The notes under the pieces are model-generated. The model searched no databases and was not told the origin of the DNA. It was given only the letters and a program-made list of their open reading frames with translations. From positions 17,591 to 81,590 of the forward strand of contig NZ_JPMX01000084.1 in NCBI RefSeq assembly GCF_000761485.1: a DNA stretch of 64,000 nucleotides. The letters run 5' to 3'. Position 1 is the first letter of the stretch; each line of letters opens with the position of its first letter. The DNA is from Modestobacter caceresii. GTDB lineage: Bacteria > Actinomycetota > Actinomycetes > Mycobacteriales > Geodermatophilaceae. The position numbers and the translations under genes were made by a program. Positions 30,582-40,655 of this stretch are shown one piece after another.

Positions 30582-32630
30582 TCAGGACGTCGTGCCGGAC
30601 TCCTGGAGGCGCAGGAACTCCAGGTGCCGCTCGTACTGGTCGAGCACGTCGTCGATGATCTGGGTGTGGGTGTACCCCATGATGTCGTAGCCCTGGCCGC
30701 CCTCCCGCATGTGGACCTCGAGGCGGAAGTAGGTGTCGTCCCCGCGGGGTGAGGCCGGTCCGTAGACCGGCATCGGCACCTCCTCGGGCTGGACCCGGTA
30801 GTCGAACGGGTAGTCGCCCCGGAGATCGACCACCAGCTGGACGTGGGTCCACCCGAGCTCGTCGGTCTCGCGGCGCACCTCGGTCTCGACCCCCTCGGCG
30901 CGCAGCTCCGTCGCCACCTCCTCCAGCGCGGGCTCCGCCACCTCGTCGAGGAACTGGTCGACCCGGGCCTTGCCGGGGAAGGACATCGCTCGGCTCAGCC
31001 GGGTGCGCCACGTCCGCCCACCGCGCCGGTCCCCGGCCATCGGGGTGCGTCCCGACAGCCGCCCCGGCAGGCTCTGGGCGTGGCTGGCGGTGCGGTTGGC
31101 CTCCACCCGCAGCGCCTTGAACAGCGACACCATGACCAGCACCATCACGAAGGCGAACGGCAACCCCATGACGATGGTGGCGTTCTGCAGGGCGGGCACC
31201 CCACCGACGATGAGCATCCCGGCGGTGAGCAGGCCGGTGGCCACGGCCCAGAAGATCCGCACGCCCTTGCCTGCGTCGGCCTGCGGCGTCCTCAGCTCCG
31301 AGGACAGGTTGGCCATGACCAGCGCACCGGAGTCGGCCGAGGTTACGTAGAAGAGCAGGCCCACGAAGGTGGCGACCGCCGCGGTCAGCGGGAACACCGG
31401 GTACTCCATGAGCAGGGTGTAGAAGCCCCGCTCGGGGGTGTTCATCGCGAGCTCGCCGAAGGCCTCGTCACCGCCGCGCACCCGGTCCAGCGCACTGTTC
31501 CCGAAGATCGACACCCACATGAGGATGTAGGTGAACGGGATGATCATCGTGCCGGCCACGAACTGCCGGATGGTGCGGCCTCGGGAGATGCGGGCGAGGA
31601 ACAGCCCCACGAACGACGCCCAGGCGATCCACCAGGCCCAGAAGAACAGCGTCCAGCCGTTCAGCCAGTCGACCGGCCGGTCGAAGGCGAACGTCTGCAG
31701 GGTGAGGTCGCCGAACGTGCTGACGAAGTCACCGATGTTCAGCACCAGGGCGTTGAGCAGGAACACGGTGTTGCCGGCGATCAGCACGAAGGCCGCGAGA
31801 CCGATGGCGAGGAGGACGTTGAGCTGGGAGAGGAGCTTGATCCCCTTGTCGATCCCACTGACCGCCGAGATGGTGGCGATCCCGACGGCCAGCGCGATCA
31901 GCCCGACCTGGGCCGCGCGGCCCTCGGGGATCCCGACCAGCAGGTCGAGGCCGTAGTTGAGCTGGACGACACCGATGCCGAGCGAGGTGGCGACACCGAA
32001 GATCGTGCCGAGCACGGCCGCCAGGTCGACGGTGTGGCCCAGGGCGCCGTTGATCCGCTTGCCGAAGATCGGGTACAGCGCCGACCGGATCGCCAGCGGC
32101 AGGTTCATCCGGTAGGAGAAGTAGGCCAGCGCCATCCCCATCAGCGCGTACATCCCCCACCCGGTGATCCCGTAGTGGAAGAGCGTCCAGACCGTCGCCT
32201 CACGCGCTGCCTCGACGGTCTCGGGTTCCCCGACCGGCGGCGCCAGGTACTGCGTCACCGGCTCGGCCACCGCGAAGAACATCAGGTCGGTGCCGATCCC
32301 GGCGGCGAAGAGCATCGAGGCCCAGGCGAAGGTGCTGTACTGCGGCGTCGAGTGCTCCGGGCCGAGCTTCGTCCGCCCGTACCGGGACACCCCGAGGAAG
32401 ATCACGAAGACCAGGACAGCGGTCGCCAGCAGGATGTAGAACCAGCCGAACCACTCCGACGTCCACCCGACGAGGGTCCCGATGGCGTCCGCCGCCGCCG
32501 TCGGGGCGACGATGGCCCACGCGGCCACGATCAGGACCCCGGCCGCCGAGCCGTAGAACACCGGCTTCTTGATCCGCGCCGACGGCCCAGCCGTCGTCGA
32601 CCCCTCGGCCGCGACGGTCTGCTCGCTCAT
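30582..32630 (-). CDS. betT: BCCT family choline transporter
   Basis: ATG 32630 overlaps the betA stop (ATGA), giving 682 residues. It has twelve transmembrane segments with BCCT signature text: [40 protein letters not shown], and [20 protein letters not shown] (the tryptophan-rich substrate site). A hydrophilic C-terminal extension of about 170 residues contains [20 protein letters not shown] and [17 protein letters not shown]. That length and tail are characteristic of BetT-type choline transporters, in which the tail tunes osmotic activation. It is the third gene of betB-betA-betT and supplies choline to the two oxidation enzymes. Confidence 0.92.
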   Translation of the reverse strand: MSEQTVAAEGSTTAGPSARIKKPVFYGSAAGVLIVAAWAIVAPTAAADAIGTLVGWTSEWFGWFYILLATAVLVFVIFLGVSRYGRTKLGPEHSTPQYSTFAWASMLFAAGIGTDLMFFAVAEPVTQYLAPPVGEPETVEAAREATVWTLFHYGITGWGMYALMGMALAYFSYRMNLPLAIRSALYPIFGKRINGALGHTVDLAAVLGTIFGVATSLGIGVVQLNYGLDLLVGIPEGRAAQVGLIALAVGIATISAVSGIDKGIKLLSQLNVLLAIGLAAFVLIAGNTVFLLNALVLNIGDFVSTFGDLTLQTFAFDRPVDWLNGWTLFFWAWWIAWASFVGLFLARISRGRTIRQFVAGTMIIPFTYILMWVSIFGNSALDRVRGGDEAFGELAMNTPERGFYTLLMEYPVFPLTAAVATFVGLLFYVTSADSGALVMANLSSELRTPQADAGKGVRIFWAVATGLLTAGMLIVGGVPALQNATIVMGLPFAFVMVLVMVSLFKALRVEANRTASHAQSLPGRLSGRTPMAGDRRGGRTWRTRLSRAMSFPGKARVDQFLDEVAEPALEEVATELRAEGVETEVRRETDELGWTHVQLVVDLRGDYPFDYRVQPEEVPMPVYGPASPRGDDTYFRLEVHMREGGQGYDIMGYTHTQIIDDVLDQYERHLEFLRLQESGTTS

Positions 32631-34333
32631 GACGTCTGCCCGGCGAGGACCGTGTTCCGGGGGTCGCCCGGCGGGTGGAGGGGCATCCCGTCACGGTGGC
32701 GGTAGTACGGCACGTGCAGCGGCGGCGCCGGCTCGTTCCCCATGATCAGGTCCGCGGCCTTCTCCGCCAGCATCATGACCGGGGCGTAGATGTTGCCGTT
32801 GGGCACGAAGGGCATCACCGAGGCGTCCACGACGCGCAGCCCCTCGACACCGTGCACGCGCATGCTCGAAGGGTCCACCACGCTCATGTCGTCGGTGCCC
32901 ATCTTGGCGGTGCACGACGGGTGCAGCGCCGTCTCGGCGTCGCGGGCGACCCAGTCCAGGATCTCCTCGTCGGTCTCGACCGACGGGCCGGGCGAGATCT
33001 CCCCGGCGTTGAAGGGCGCGAACGCGGGCTGCTCGAGGATGTCGCGCGCCGCACGCACCATCTCGATCCACTCGCGGCGGTCGCTCTCCGTCGAGAGGTA
33101 GTTGAACCGCAGTGCGGGGTGCTCGAAGGGATCCGTGGACTTGATCTTGACGGTGCCGCGGACGTCGGAGTACATCGGCCCGATGTGCACCTGGTACCCG
33201 TGCTCGGGGGCCGGTCGGGTCCCGTCGTACCGGATGGCGATCGGCAGGAAGTGGAACATCAGGTTCGGGTAGTCGACCTGGTCGTTGCTGCGGATGAAGC
33301 CCCCGGCCTCGAAGTGGTTCGAGGCCCCGACGCCCCGACGCAGGAACAACCACTCGGCACCGATCCGCGGCTTGTGCCGGTGCTTGAGCCAGGGCGCGAT
33401 CGAGACCGGCTGCTTGCTGGCGTACTGGATGTAGACCTCGAGGTGGTCCTGCAGGTTCTCCCCCACGCCCGGCAGGTCCGCGACGCACTCGATGCCCAGC
33501 TGCTCCAGTTCCGCGGCGTTCCCGATCCCCGCCAGCTGGAGCAGCTGCGGGGAGTTGAACGCCCCTCCGCACAGGACCACCTCACCGGCGTCGACGGTGC
33601 GCGTGAACGTGCCGCCGCGCAGGTAGTCGACGCCGACGGCGCGGCCACCGTGCACCCGCACGCCGGTCACGTGGGAGAGCGTGTGCACGGTGAGGTTGGG
33701 CCGGCTCGTCACCGGGTGCAGGTAGGCGCGGGAGGCGCTGAGCCGACGGCCCTGGTGGACGTTGCGGTCGAACGGCGCGAACCCCTCCTGCCGATAGCCG
33801 TTGACGTCGTCGGTCAACGGGTGCCCGGCCTGCTGGGTGGCCTCGAAGAAGGCACCGAACAGCGGGCTCTTCGCCGGTCCACGCTCCATGACCAGCGGGC
33901 CGGAGCCACCACGCCACTGGTCCGCACCGGCCAGGCACGTCTCCATCCGCTTGAAGTAGGGCAGACACTCGGCGTAGCCCCACTGCTCCATGCCCGGCTC
34001 CCGGGCCCAGCGCTCGTAGTCCAGCGGGTTGCCGCGCTGGAAGATCATGCCGTTGATGCTGCTGGAGCCCCCGAGGACCTTGCCGCGGGCGTGGAACACC
34101 CGGCGGCCGTTCATGTGCGGCTCCGGCTCGGACTCGTACTTCCAGTCGTACAGGCGGTTGCCGATCGGGTACGGGAGCGCCGCCGGCATGTGGATGAACG
34201 GGTCGACCTTGAAGTCACTGCGCCCGGCCTCGAGGACGAGGACCGTCGTGGCCGGGTCCGCGCTGAGGCGGTTGGCCAGGGCGGATCCGGCGGACCCGCC
34301 TCCGACGATGACGTAGTCGTAGGACTTGCTCAT
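32627..34333 (-). CDS. betA: choline dehydrogenase
   Basis: ATG 34333 overlaps the betB stop (ATGA), giving 568 residues. GMC oxidoreductase features: dinucleotide motif [17 protein letters not shown] at the start, [20 protein letters not shown] (GMC signature 1), [15 protein letters not shown] (signature 2), and the C-terminal HPSCTAKMG plus [16 protein letters not shown] carrying the catalytic His/Asn. It oxidises choline to betaine aldehyde with FAD. The length and [16 protein letters not shown] stretch match BetA. It sits between betB and betT with 4-bp overlaps at both ends. Confidence 0.93.
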   Translation of the reverse strand: MSKSYDYVIVGGGSAGSALANRLSADPATTVLVLEAGRSDFKVDPFIHMPAALPYPIGNRLYDWKYESEPEPHMNGRRVFHARGKVLGGSSSINGMIFQRGNPLDYERWAREPGMEQWGYAECLPYFKRMETCLAGADQWRGGSGPLVMERGPAKSPLFGAFFEATQQAGHPLTDDVNGYRQEGFAPFDRNVHQGRRLSASRAYLHPVTSRPNLTVHTLSHVTGVRVHGGRAVGVDYLRGGTFTRTVDAGEVVLCGGAFNSPQLLQLAGIGNAAELEQLGIECVADLPGVGENLQDHLEVYIQYASKQPVSIAPWLKHRHKPRIGAEWLFLRRGVGASNHFEAGGFIRSNDQVDYPNLMFHFLPIAIRYDGTRPAPEHGYQVHIGPMYSDVRGTVKIKSTDPFEHPALRFNYLSTESDRREWIEMVRAARDILEQPAFAPFNAGEISPGPSVETDEEILDWVARDAETALHPSCTAKMGTDDMSVVDPSSMRVHGVEGLRVVDASVMPFVPNGNIYAPVMMLAEKAADLIMGNEPAPPLHVPYYRHRDGMPLHPPGDPRNTVLAGQTS

Positions 34334-35835
34334 GCGTCCCTCCCTGCCGGCTCGCCGAACCAGTACTGCGCGGCCGGCCTGGTGTTGTGCCAGATGTGCT
34401 TGGTCTCCCGGTACTCGTCGAGGCCGGCGAGGCCGAGCTCCCGACCGGTCCCCGACTGCTTGAACCCGCCCCACTCGGCCTGCGGCACGTAGGGGTGGTA
34501 GTCGTTGATCCAGACCGTGCCGTGCCGCAGCCGCCGGGCCACGCGCTCGGCGCGGCCGGCGTTCTGGGTCCAGACGGCGCCGGCGAGGCCGTAGATCGTG
34601 TCGTTGGCGATCCCCACGGCCGCGTCCTCGAGCTCGTCGGAGCTCGAGCCGCTGAACGTCTCCACGGTGAGCACCGGGCCGAACGACTCCTCCTGCACCA
34701 CACGCATGTCCGTGCGGCACCCGTCGAAGATGGTCGGGAGGAAGAAGAACCCGTCGGCGAGCTCCGGGTCCTCCGGCCGTCCGCCGCCGACGCGGAGCAC
34801 CGCTCCCTCGGCGAGCCCGGCGGCGACGTAGTCCTCGACCTTCTCCCGGTGGGCCGCGCTGATCAGCGGCCCGGTCTCCGCCTCCTGGTCGAAGGGCCCG
34901 CCCAGCCGGATCTTCTCCGCGCGCCGGACCAGCTCGTCGACGAAGTCGTCGTGGATCGTGTCCTCGACGACCAGGCGGGCACCTCCCGAGCAGACCTGCC
35001 CGGAGTCGAGGAAGACGGCGGTCAGGGCGAAGTCGAGCGCCACGTCGAGATCGGCGTCGGCGAAGACGATGTTCGGGTTCTTGCCCCCCAGCTCGAGGGC
35101 GACCTTCTTCACCGTCGCCGAGGCGGCGGCCATGATCTTCCGGCCGGTCTCCAGGCCACCGGTGAAGGAGACCAGGTCGACCTCGGGCGCCTCGGTGAGC
35201 GGCACACCCACGTGCGCCCCGGTGCCGAGCACCAGGTTGGCGACGCCGTCGGGCACCCCTGCCTCGGTGAGTGCCCGCATCAGCCAGATCGCGGTCGACG
35301 GCGTCAGCTCGCTCGGCTTGAGCACGAATGTGTTCCCCGCGGCCAGCGCCGGGGCCACCTTCCACGAGGTCTGCAGCAGCGGGTAGTTCCACGGCGTGAT
35401 CAGCGAGCACACCCCGATGGGCTCGCGGACGATCCGGCTCGAGACGTCGGGCATCCCCGGGTCGACGACCCGCCCGGCGTCCGCACCGGCCAGACCCGCG
35501 TAGTGCCGGAAGACCGCGGCGATGTCGTCCACGTCGAGCTCGGACTCGACCAGCCGCTTGCCGGTGTCCAGCGACTCCAGCCGGGCTACCTCGTCCTTCT
35601 GTTCCTCGAGCAGGTCGGCGACCCGGTGGAGGACCCGCCCGCGCTCGGTGCCGGTGGTGTCGCGCCACGGGCCGCTGTCGAACGCGCGACGAGCGGCGCG
35701 CACCGCGCGCACCGCGTCCTCCGCAGTCCCCTCCGACACGGTGGTGACCAGGGTCCCGTCTGCCGGGCACCGGATCTCCCGGGTCCCGCCCTCGGCGGCG
35801 TCCTGCCACGTTCCATCGATGAACAGGTCGGGCAT
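34330..35835 (-). CDS. betB: betaine aldehyde dehydrogenase
   Basis: ATG 35835 gives 501 residues. ALDH signatures: [45 protein letters not shown], the Glu motif [11 protein letters not shown], and the catalytic cysteine in [15 protein letters not shown]. The C-terminus [20 protein letters not shown] fits the betaine-aldehyde branch. It converts betaine aldehyde to glycine betaine with NAD+. It is the first gene of the operon. No betI-type repressor is adjacent. Confidence 0.9.
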   Translation of the reverse strand: MPDLFIDGTWQDAAEGGTREIRCPADGTLVTTVSEGTAEDAVRAVRAARRAFDSGPWRDTTGTERGRVLHRVADLLEEQKDEVARLESLDTGKRLVESELDVDDIAAVFRHYAGLAGADAGRVVDPGMPDVSSRIVREPIGVCSLITPWNYPLLQTSWKVAPALAAGNTFVLKPSELTPSTAIWLMRALTEAGVPDGVANLVLGTGAHVGVPLTEAPEVDLVSFTGGLETGRKIMAAASATVKKVALELGGKNPNIVFADADLDVALDFALTAVFLDSGQVCSGGARLVVEDTIHDDFVDELVRRAEKIRLGGPFDQEAETGPLISAAHREKVEDYVAAGLAEGAVLRVGGGRPEDPELADGFFFLPTIFDGCRTDMRVVQEESFGPVLTVETFSGSSSDELEDAAVGIANDTIYGLAGAVWTQNAGRAERVARRLRHGTVWINDYHPYVPQAEWGGFKQSGTGRELGLAGLDEYRETKHIWHNTRPAAQYWFGEPAGRDA

Positions 35836-36065
35836 GAGGTCCTCTCGTCCGCCGCAGGAGCTCTGCCGCCGGACGTGACGCGGAACGCGATCGCTGTCGT
35901 CGTCCCCCTGGAACGGTGCCGTCCCACACGGATCTGGACGACCGGCGCCTGCCCCGTCGGTTCGAGAGAGCCTGCTCCTTCGACGGCGTCCGCGGGTTCG
36001 GACGCCGAGTCGGCGCCGAGGAACCCTACCGAACACGCCTCCGCGGAAGGGACTCGTTCTTCTCG

Positions 36066-37862
36066 CTACTGGTAGGTGACCAGTTCCGGGGTCGGCTGCA
36101 CCGTCTCGATGGTCTCCTGGGGGGAGATCATCGGCTCGTCCTCGTCGATGAAGTTCTTCCAGCCCCAGTACAGCGGCTCCGGGGCGCCGCGGTGCAGCAC
36201 CTCCCAGGTGGTCTGCTTGGCCGGCTGGGAGCCCTGCCCGTCGACGTGCACCAGGATCGCCAGCTCGTCACGGGAGGTGTCCAGCCGCTCGCGGTCGACG
36301 ATCATCCGCACCTGGAACTGGTGCAGCACCAGCAGTTTCTGCGGCAGGTCGTTCTCCCGGACCAGGTCGGCCAGCCAGGTGACCACCTGGTTCACCTCGT
36401 CGATGTCCACCTGGCCGATCTGGCGCAGGTGCACCTCACCCGGCTTCAGCCGCCACTCCGGGTCCAGCGCCAGCCCGACGTAGGGCAGCGTCAGCAGCGG
36501 CTCGTACTGCTTGGCCGGGGTGAGGAAGTCGGTGCGGCCCGGCTGCAGGTCCAGCACCACGTACAGGCCGGCCTCACCGGCGGCCTCGACCCAGGGGCGC
36601 AGCGTCTCGACGTCCTGCTCGGCGGAGTAGTTGCCGTCCGGGCCGGCCGAGGCCGAGGCCACGGTGGCGATGATCTCGAACGTCGGGACGACGGTGTTGT
36701 CCACCAGCGGCCGGTACTCGTCGGCGTACTGCTGTGCCCGCGCGATGGCGCCGGGCAGGTCCTGCTCGCCCAGCAGGCCCAGGGCACCGCTGCCGGGGAT
36801 GCCGTAGAGGGCGATCAGCGTGTGCTCGGGGAACAGCAGCTGACCGCCGCCGGGCAACTGCGTACCGGTGGCCACGGTGTCCAGCTTCCAGTCGATCCCC
36901 GGCGCCCCGGCCAGGTCGGCACCCAGCACGACGACCGTGGGCTCGGCGGCGAGGCGCTCGACGACCTCCGCCGACCCGCGCGGATCGACCACCCCGCCGG
37001 TGAGCAGCACCTCGGCACCGGCGGCCCGGGCCGTCGCGATCCCGGCCAGCGACTGCGCGTCCCCGCTCGCGAGGACCACCACGTCCTCCAGCGGCTCGGG
37101 GCGCTGCACCTCGGGCAGCTCCCCCGTCGCCTCCGCCGGCTCCGACGCCTCGGACTCGGTCTCCGACGCCTCGGACCCGGTCTCGGACGCACCGGTCTCC
37201 GAGCCCTCCGCTGCCGTCTCGGTGGGGCTCGCCGGGGCCGGCGGGGCCTCCGCCGTCAGGACCGGCAGCGCGTCCGGCGCCAGCCCGGCCACCGCAGCCG
37301 CCCGCTCCGCGTCGGGCACGGTCGTGGGCTCGGCGAGGTCCAGGCCGGTCGCTTCCGCCAGCGCCTCGGCGTCGGCGGGGACGGCCACGACGTCGACGTC
37401 GTCCGAGCCACCCGGGACCAGGTCGGCGGCGGCGTCGCCGACGGCGAGAACCGTCTGCACGCCGAGGCGGTCGAGCTCCGCCCCGAGCACGTCGGCGGGG
37501 TCGCCGGAGCCCAGCAGCAGGGGCACACCGAGACCCACCGCCGCCACCGCGCCCAGCAGCTCCGCGTCCACATCGCCGCCACCGGCCACGACGGCCACGT
37601 CCGAGCTCTCGTACAGCGCCCGGCTGGTCGAGACGGCGGCGGCCACCGGGTCGGCGTCGGGCACGAGCGTGCGCGCCGCATCCGGAGCCGCGGTCACGGC
37701 CCCGGCGACGGCGGGGTCGTCCGAGCCACCCGAGTCGGCCGAGCCGCCGGAGTCCCCGTCGTCCGAGCCGGTGCACCCGGCGAGCACCAGGGCGGTGACC
37801 AGGGCGAGCGCCGGGACGGCGGGGCCGCGAGCGGGACGAGGGAGGACTGCGGTGCGGCGCAT
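36066..37862 (-). CDS. large lipoprotein with cell-wall-binding-repeat-like domain
   Basis: ATG 37862 gives 598 residues. The lipobox LVLAGC (Cys at about 30) ends a signal peptide and is followed by an Asp/Ser/Gly-rich tether. Residues about 60-190 resemble cell wall binding repeat 2 modules (VAVVAGGGDVDAELLGAVAA, LGVPLLLGSGDPADVLGAEL, LGVQTVLAVGDAA). An acidic Ser/Glu/Thr linker (SETGASETGSEASETESEAS) lies near 220-240. A similar module resumes at about 260 (EDVVVLASGDAQSLAGIATA). From about 350 the C-terminal half (LYGIPGSGALGLLGEQDLPG, GLYVVLDLQPGRTDFLTPAK, LALDPEWRLKPGEVHLRQIG) looks like a TIM-barrel-type domain, perhaps glycosidase-related. It is outer-face membrane-anchored. Function unknown. 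Confidence 0.7.
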   Translation of the reverse strand: MRRTAVLPRPARGPAVPALALVTALVLAGCTGSDDGDSGGSADSGGSDDPAVAGAVTAAPDAARTLVPDADPVAAAVSTSRALYESSDVAVVAGGGDVDAELLGAVAAVGLGVPLLLGSGDPADVLGAELDRLGVQTVLAVGDAAADLVPGGSDDVDVVAVPADAEALAEATGLDLAEPTTVPDAERAAAVAGLAPDALPVLTAEAPPAPASPTETAAEGSETGASETGSEASETESEASEPAEATGELPEVQRPEPLEDVVVLASGDAQSLAGIATARAAGAEVLLTGGVVDPRGSAEVVERLAAEPTVVVLGADLAGAPGIDWKLDTVATGTQLPGGGQLLFPEHTLIALYGIPGSGALGLLGEQDLPGAIARAQQYADEYRPLVDNTVVPTFEIIATVASASAGPDGNYSAEQDVETLRPWVEAAGEAGLYVVLDLQPGRTDFLTPAKQYEPLLTLPYVGLALDPEWRLKPGEVHLRQIGQVDIDEVNQVVTWLADLVRENDLPQKLLVLHQFQVRMIVDRERLDTSRDELAILVHVDGQGSQPAKQTTWEVLHRGAPEPLYWGWKNFIDEDEPMISPQETIETVQPTPELVTYQ

Positions 37863-38124
37863 GGGCTACTTCCTGTGCCCGCGGCCAACCAGGGAGCCGG
37901 GGTCCCGGGGCGGGCGGGCACGAACACGGTCGGGGGCACACCGACAGTAGATGCGTCCGCCGTCGGCGCGAAACCCGCTGCTCGGGTCGACGTCCTGGAC
38001 ACGGCCGGGGCAGGCCGGGAGCATCTGCGCCTGAGATGAGCGCGCACAGGTCGGGACAGCCCGAGTCCGTACCGGCCAGCCAGCGGGCTGGGACGGCCCG
38101 TCGCCCCCGGCCAGGCTGGTCGGC

Positions 38125-39450
38125 ATGACGACGACCACCGCCGAGCTGCCCGTCTCGGCCGGACTCCCCGTCGCACACGAGGCCCGGCGCGGCTGGTGGC
38201 GCCAGCTCGGCATCGACACCGGCTACGTGCTGCTCGCCTTCCCGCTGTCGCTGCTCGCATTCGTCCTGGTGGTCACCGGCGGCGCGGTCGGGCTCGGGCT
38301 GACCGTGGTGTGGATCGGGCTGCCCGTGGCGGTCGGCACCCTGCTCGCCGCCCGTGGGTTCGCCACGGCCGAGCGGTCCTGGTTGCCCGCGGTCCTGCGC
38401 ACGCCGGTGACCCGTCCGGTCTACCGGCGGCCCGGTCCGGACGCCGGCCGGATGCGTCGGCTGCTCGCGCCGATGCGCGAGCCGCAGTACTGGATGGACG
38501 CGCTGCACGCCGTGCTCCGCCTGTTCGTGGCGGTGCCCGCCTTCGTGGTCACGGTCGTCTGGTGGGCCATCACGCTGGCCGGCCTGACCTCGGTGACCTG
38601 GGACTGGTCGATCCCCTACGACGAGTCGGGACAGCCGGACAACTACACGCTACCCGAGCTCATCGGGATGGCCGACACCTCGATCAACCGGGTCCTCCTC
38701 TACACGGCCATCGGGGTGCTGTTCGCCCTGACGCTGCCGGTCGTCGTCCGGGGGTGCGCTCTCGCCCAGGCGCAGCTCGGCCGGGGGCTGCTGTCCTCCC
38801 GGGCCGCCACCCAGGCCGAGATCGGCCGGCTCTCCGAGGGCCGGGACGCCGCCGTGGCGGCCGAGGCCGTCGCCCTGCGCCGCCTCGAGCGCGACATCCA
38901 CGACGGCCCGCAGCAGCGACTCGTCCGGCTCAGCATGGACCTGCACCGGGCCCGCCGGATGGTCGACAGCGACCCGGACGGCGCCCGCGCGACGCTGGAG
39001 GAGGCGGCGGCGCAGACCAGGGAGACGCTGGAGGAGCTGCGGGCGCTGTCCCGCGGGATCGCCCCACCGGTGCTGGCCGACCGCGGCCTGGCCGCCGCAC
39101 TCGCCGCCCTCGCCGCCCGCTCCCCCGTGCCGGTCGAACTGGCCGTCGCCCTCCCCCCGGGGCAGCGGCTGACACCGGCCGTGGAGAACTCCGCCTACTT
39201 CCTGGTGAGCGAGGCGCTGGCGAACGTCGCCAAGCACAGCGAGGCGACGGTGAGCCGGGTGACGGTGGTCTGCGAGGACGACCGGCTCCGGGTGGTCGTC
39301 GAGGACGACGGCCGCGGCGGTGCCGTGCTGGCCCCCGGCCACGGTCTGGCCGGGCTGACCGATCGGCTGCGCGCGGTCGACGGGGTGCTGACCGTGGACA
39401 GCCCGCGGGGCGGGCCGACCCGGCTGATCGGCGAGCTGCCGTGCCGGTGA
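38125..39450 (+). CDS. sensor histidine kinase (NarL/DesK type)
   Basis: ATG 38125 gives 441 residues. The N-terminal sensor has two pairs of transmembrane helices around a PMREPQYWMDALHAVLRLFV region, the integral sensor common in streptomycete-type kinases. The H-box is ERDIHDGPQQRLVRLSMDL (His at about 259), in a HisKA_3 dimerisation helix. The ATPase domain has ENSAYFLVSEALANVAKHSE (N-box), VVEDDGRGG (G1) and GHGLAGLTDRL (G2). It partners with the response regulator encoded immediately downstream. The signal is unknown; the adjacent divergent lipoprotein may be related. Confidence 0.9.
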   Translation: MTTTTAELPVSAGLPVAHEARRGWWRQLGIDTGYVLLAFPLSLLAFVLVVTGGAVGLGLTVVWIGLPVAVGTLLAARGFATAERSWLPAVLRTPVTRPVYRRPGPDAGRMRRLLAPMREPQYWMDALHAVLRLFVAVPAFVVTVVWWAITLAGLTSVTWDWSIPYDESGQPDNYTLPELIGMADTSINRVLLYTAIGVLFALTLPVVVRGCALAQAQLGRGLLSSRAATQAEIGRLSEGRDAAVAAEAVALRRLERDIHDGPQQRLVRLSMDLHRARRMVDSDPDGARATLEEAAAQTRETLEELRALSRGIAPPVLADRGLAAALAALAARSPVPVELAVALPPGQRLTPAVENSAYFLVSEALANVAKHSEATVSRVTVVCEDDRLRVVVEDDGRGGAVLAPGHGLAGLTDRLRAVDGVLTVDSPRGGPTRLIGELPCR

Positions 39451-39467
39451 CCGGAGGCAGCCCCCGG

Positions 39468-40112
39468 ATGCGGGTCGTGCTGGCCGAGGACTCGGTGCTG
39501 CTCCGTGAGGGCCTCGTCCGGTTGCTCGGCGAGGCGGGCACCGAGGTGGTGGCCGCCGTCGCCGACGGGCCGTCACTGGTGCGGGCCGTCGTCGAGCACC
39601 GGCCGGACGTCGCCGTCGTCGACGTCCGGATGCCCCCGACCCACACCGACGAGGGGCTGCGGGCCGCGGTCGAGGCGCGCCGCGCCGTCCCGAGGACTGC
39701 GGTGCTGGTGCTCTCCCAGTACGTGGAGGTGGCCTACGCCGACGAGCTGCTCGCCGACGGCGCGGGCGGGGTCGGCTACCTGCTCAAGGACCGGGTCGCG
39801 CAGGTGGACCAGTTCCTCACCGCCCTGGACGACGTCGTGGCCGGCGGCACGGTGCTCGACCCGCAGGTGGTCGCCCAGCTGTTCGCCCGGCGCCGGCGGG
39901 ACGACCCGGTGCGCTCGCTCTCCCCCCGCGAGCGGGAGGTGCTGGGGCTGATCGCCGAGGGCCACTCCAACGCCGCGATCGCCCGCGAGCTGGTCGTCAC
40001 CCAAGGGGCCGTGGAGAAGCACACCCAGCACATCTTCGCCAAGCTCGGCCTGAGCCAGGACGACGACCAGCACCGCCGGGTGATGGCGACCCTCGCCTAC
40101 CTGCGCAGTTGA
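39468..40112 (+). CDS. LuxR/NarL-type response regulator
   Basis: ATG 39468 gives 214 residues. GTG 39447 would overlap the kinase stop (GTGA) and is also plausible. The receiver domain has VVLAEDSVLLREGLVRLLGE, phospho-acceptor Asp52 in VVDVRMPP and Lys in YLLKDRV. The LuxR HTH is SLSPREREVLGLIAEGHSNA with EKHTQHIFAKLGLSQD. It is a DNA-binding output protein activated by the upstream kinase. Confidence 0.92.
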   Translation: MRVVLAEDSVLLREGLVRLLGEAGTEVVAAVADGPSLVRAVVEHRPDVAVVDVRMPPTHTDEGLRAAVEARRAVPRTAVLVLSQYVEVAYADELLADGAGGVGYLLKDRVAQVDQFLTALDDVVAGGTVLDPQVVAQLFARRRRDDPVRSLSPREREVLGLIAEGHSNAAIARELVVTQGAVEKHTQHIFAKLGLSQDDDQHRRVMATLAYLRS

Positions 40113-40127
40113 CCGAGGCGCACCGGT

Positions 40128-40475
40128 TCAGCGGGCAGGGGTACCGAAGGCAGCCCGCAGCCGGGCGGGTGCCCGCAGCCGCCACGCCTCGGTGAGCAGC
40201 TCGGCCAGCTCCGACCGGTCCACGGCCGCGAGCTGGACGACGACCATGCTGCTGTTGCGGTAGTGGTGCGGCACCGAGAACACCTCCGGCCGCTCGGCGG
40301 CCAGCTCGGCGTTCTCCCCGGGCGCCAGCCGGATCGCCACCCACTCCTCCGCCGGCGGCATCGACGCGAAGACCTTGTCGCGCACCCGGAGGCAGGCCAT
40401 GTCCCACGCCGGGCGCTCGGTGGCCTCCGGCAGGGCCAGTGCGATCACCCGGACGTCGTCGGACGTGGCTGCCAT
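40128..40475 (-). CDS. MmcQ/YjbR family protein
   Basis: ATG 40475 gives 115 residues: DDVRVIALALPEATERPAWD, FRVRDKVFASM-like LRVRDKVFASMPPAEEW, IRLAPGENAELAAERPEVFS and PHHYRNSSMVVVQLA. These are the standard blocks of the small MmcQ/YjbR double-wing proteins. The biochemical role of the family is not established. It stands alone, convergent with the response regulator. Confidence 0.85.
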   Translation of the reverse strand: MAATSDDVRVIALALPEATERPAWDMACLRVRDKVFASMPPAEEWVAIRLAPGENAELAAERPEVFSVPHHYRNSSMVVVQLAAVDRSELAELLTEAWRLRAPARLRAAFGTPAR

Positions 40476-40655
40476 GGCGGCAGGGTGCCACCGGCCACCG
40501 ACAGGACGCACCCCTCGTCGGGCTGACCGGCCGACCGAGATGGTGCCAGCCCGACCTCGTTCGGGGGGCCAGCCGCAACGACATGATCATCTCGGGCCGC
40601 GAGGCTCGGTCCAGCGACGCCGCACCCTGCGGCGCCCGAGCTGGAAGGCCCCATC

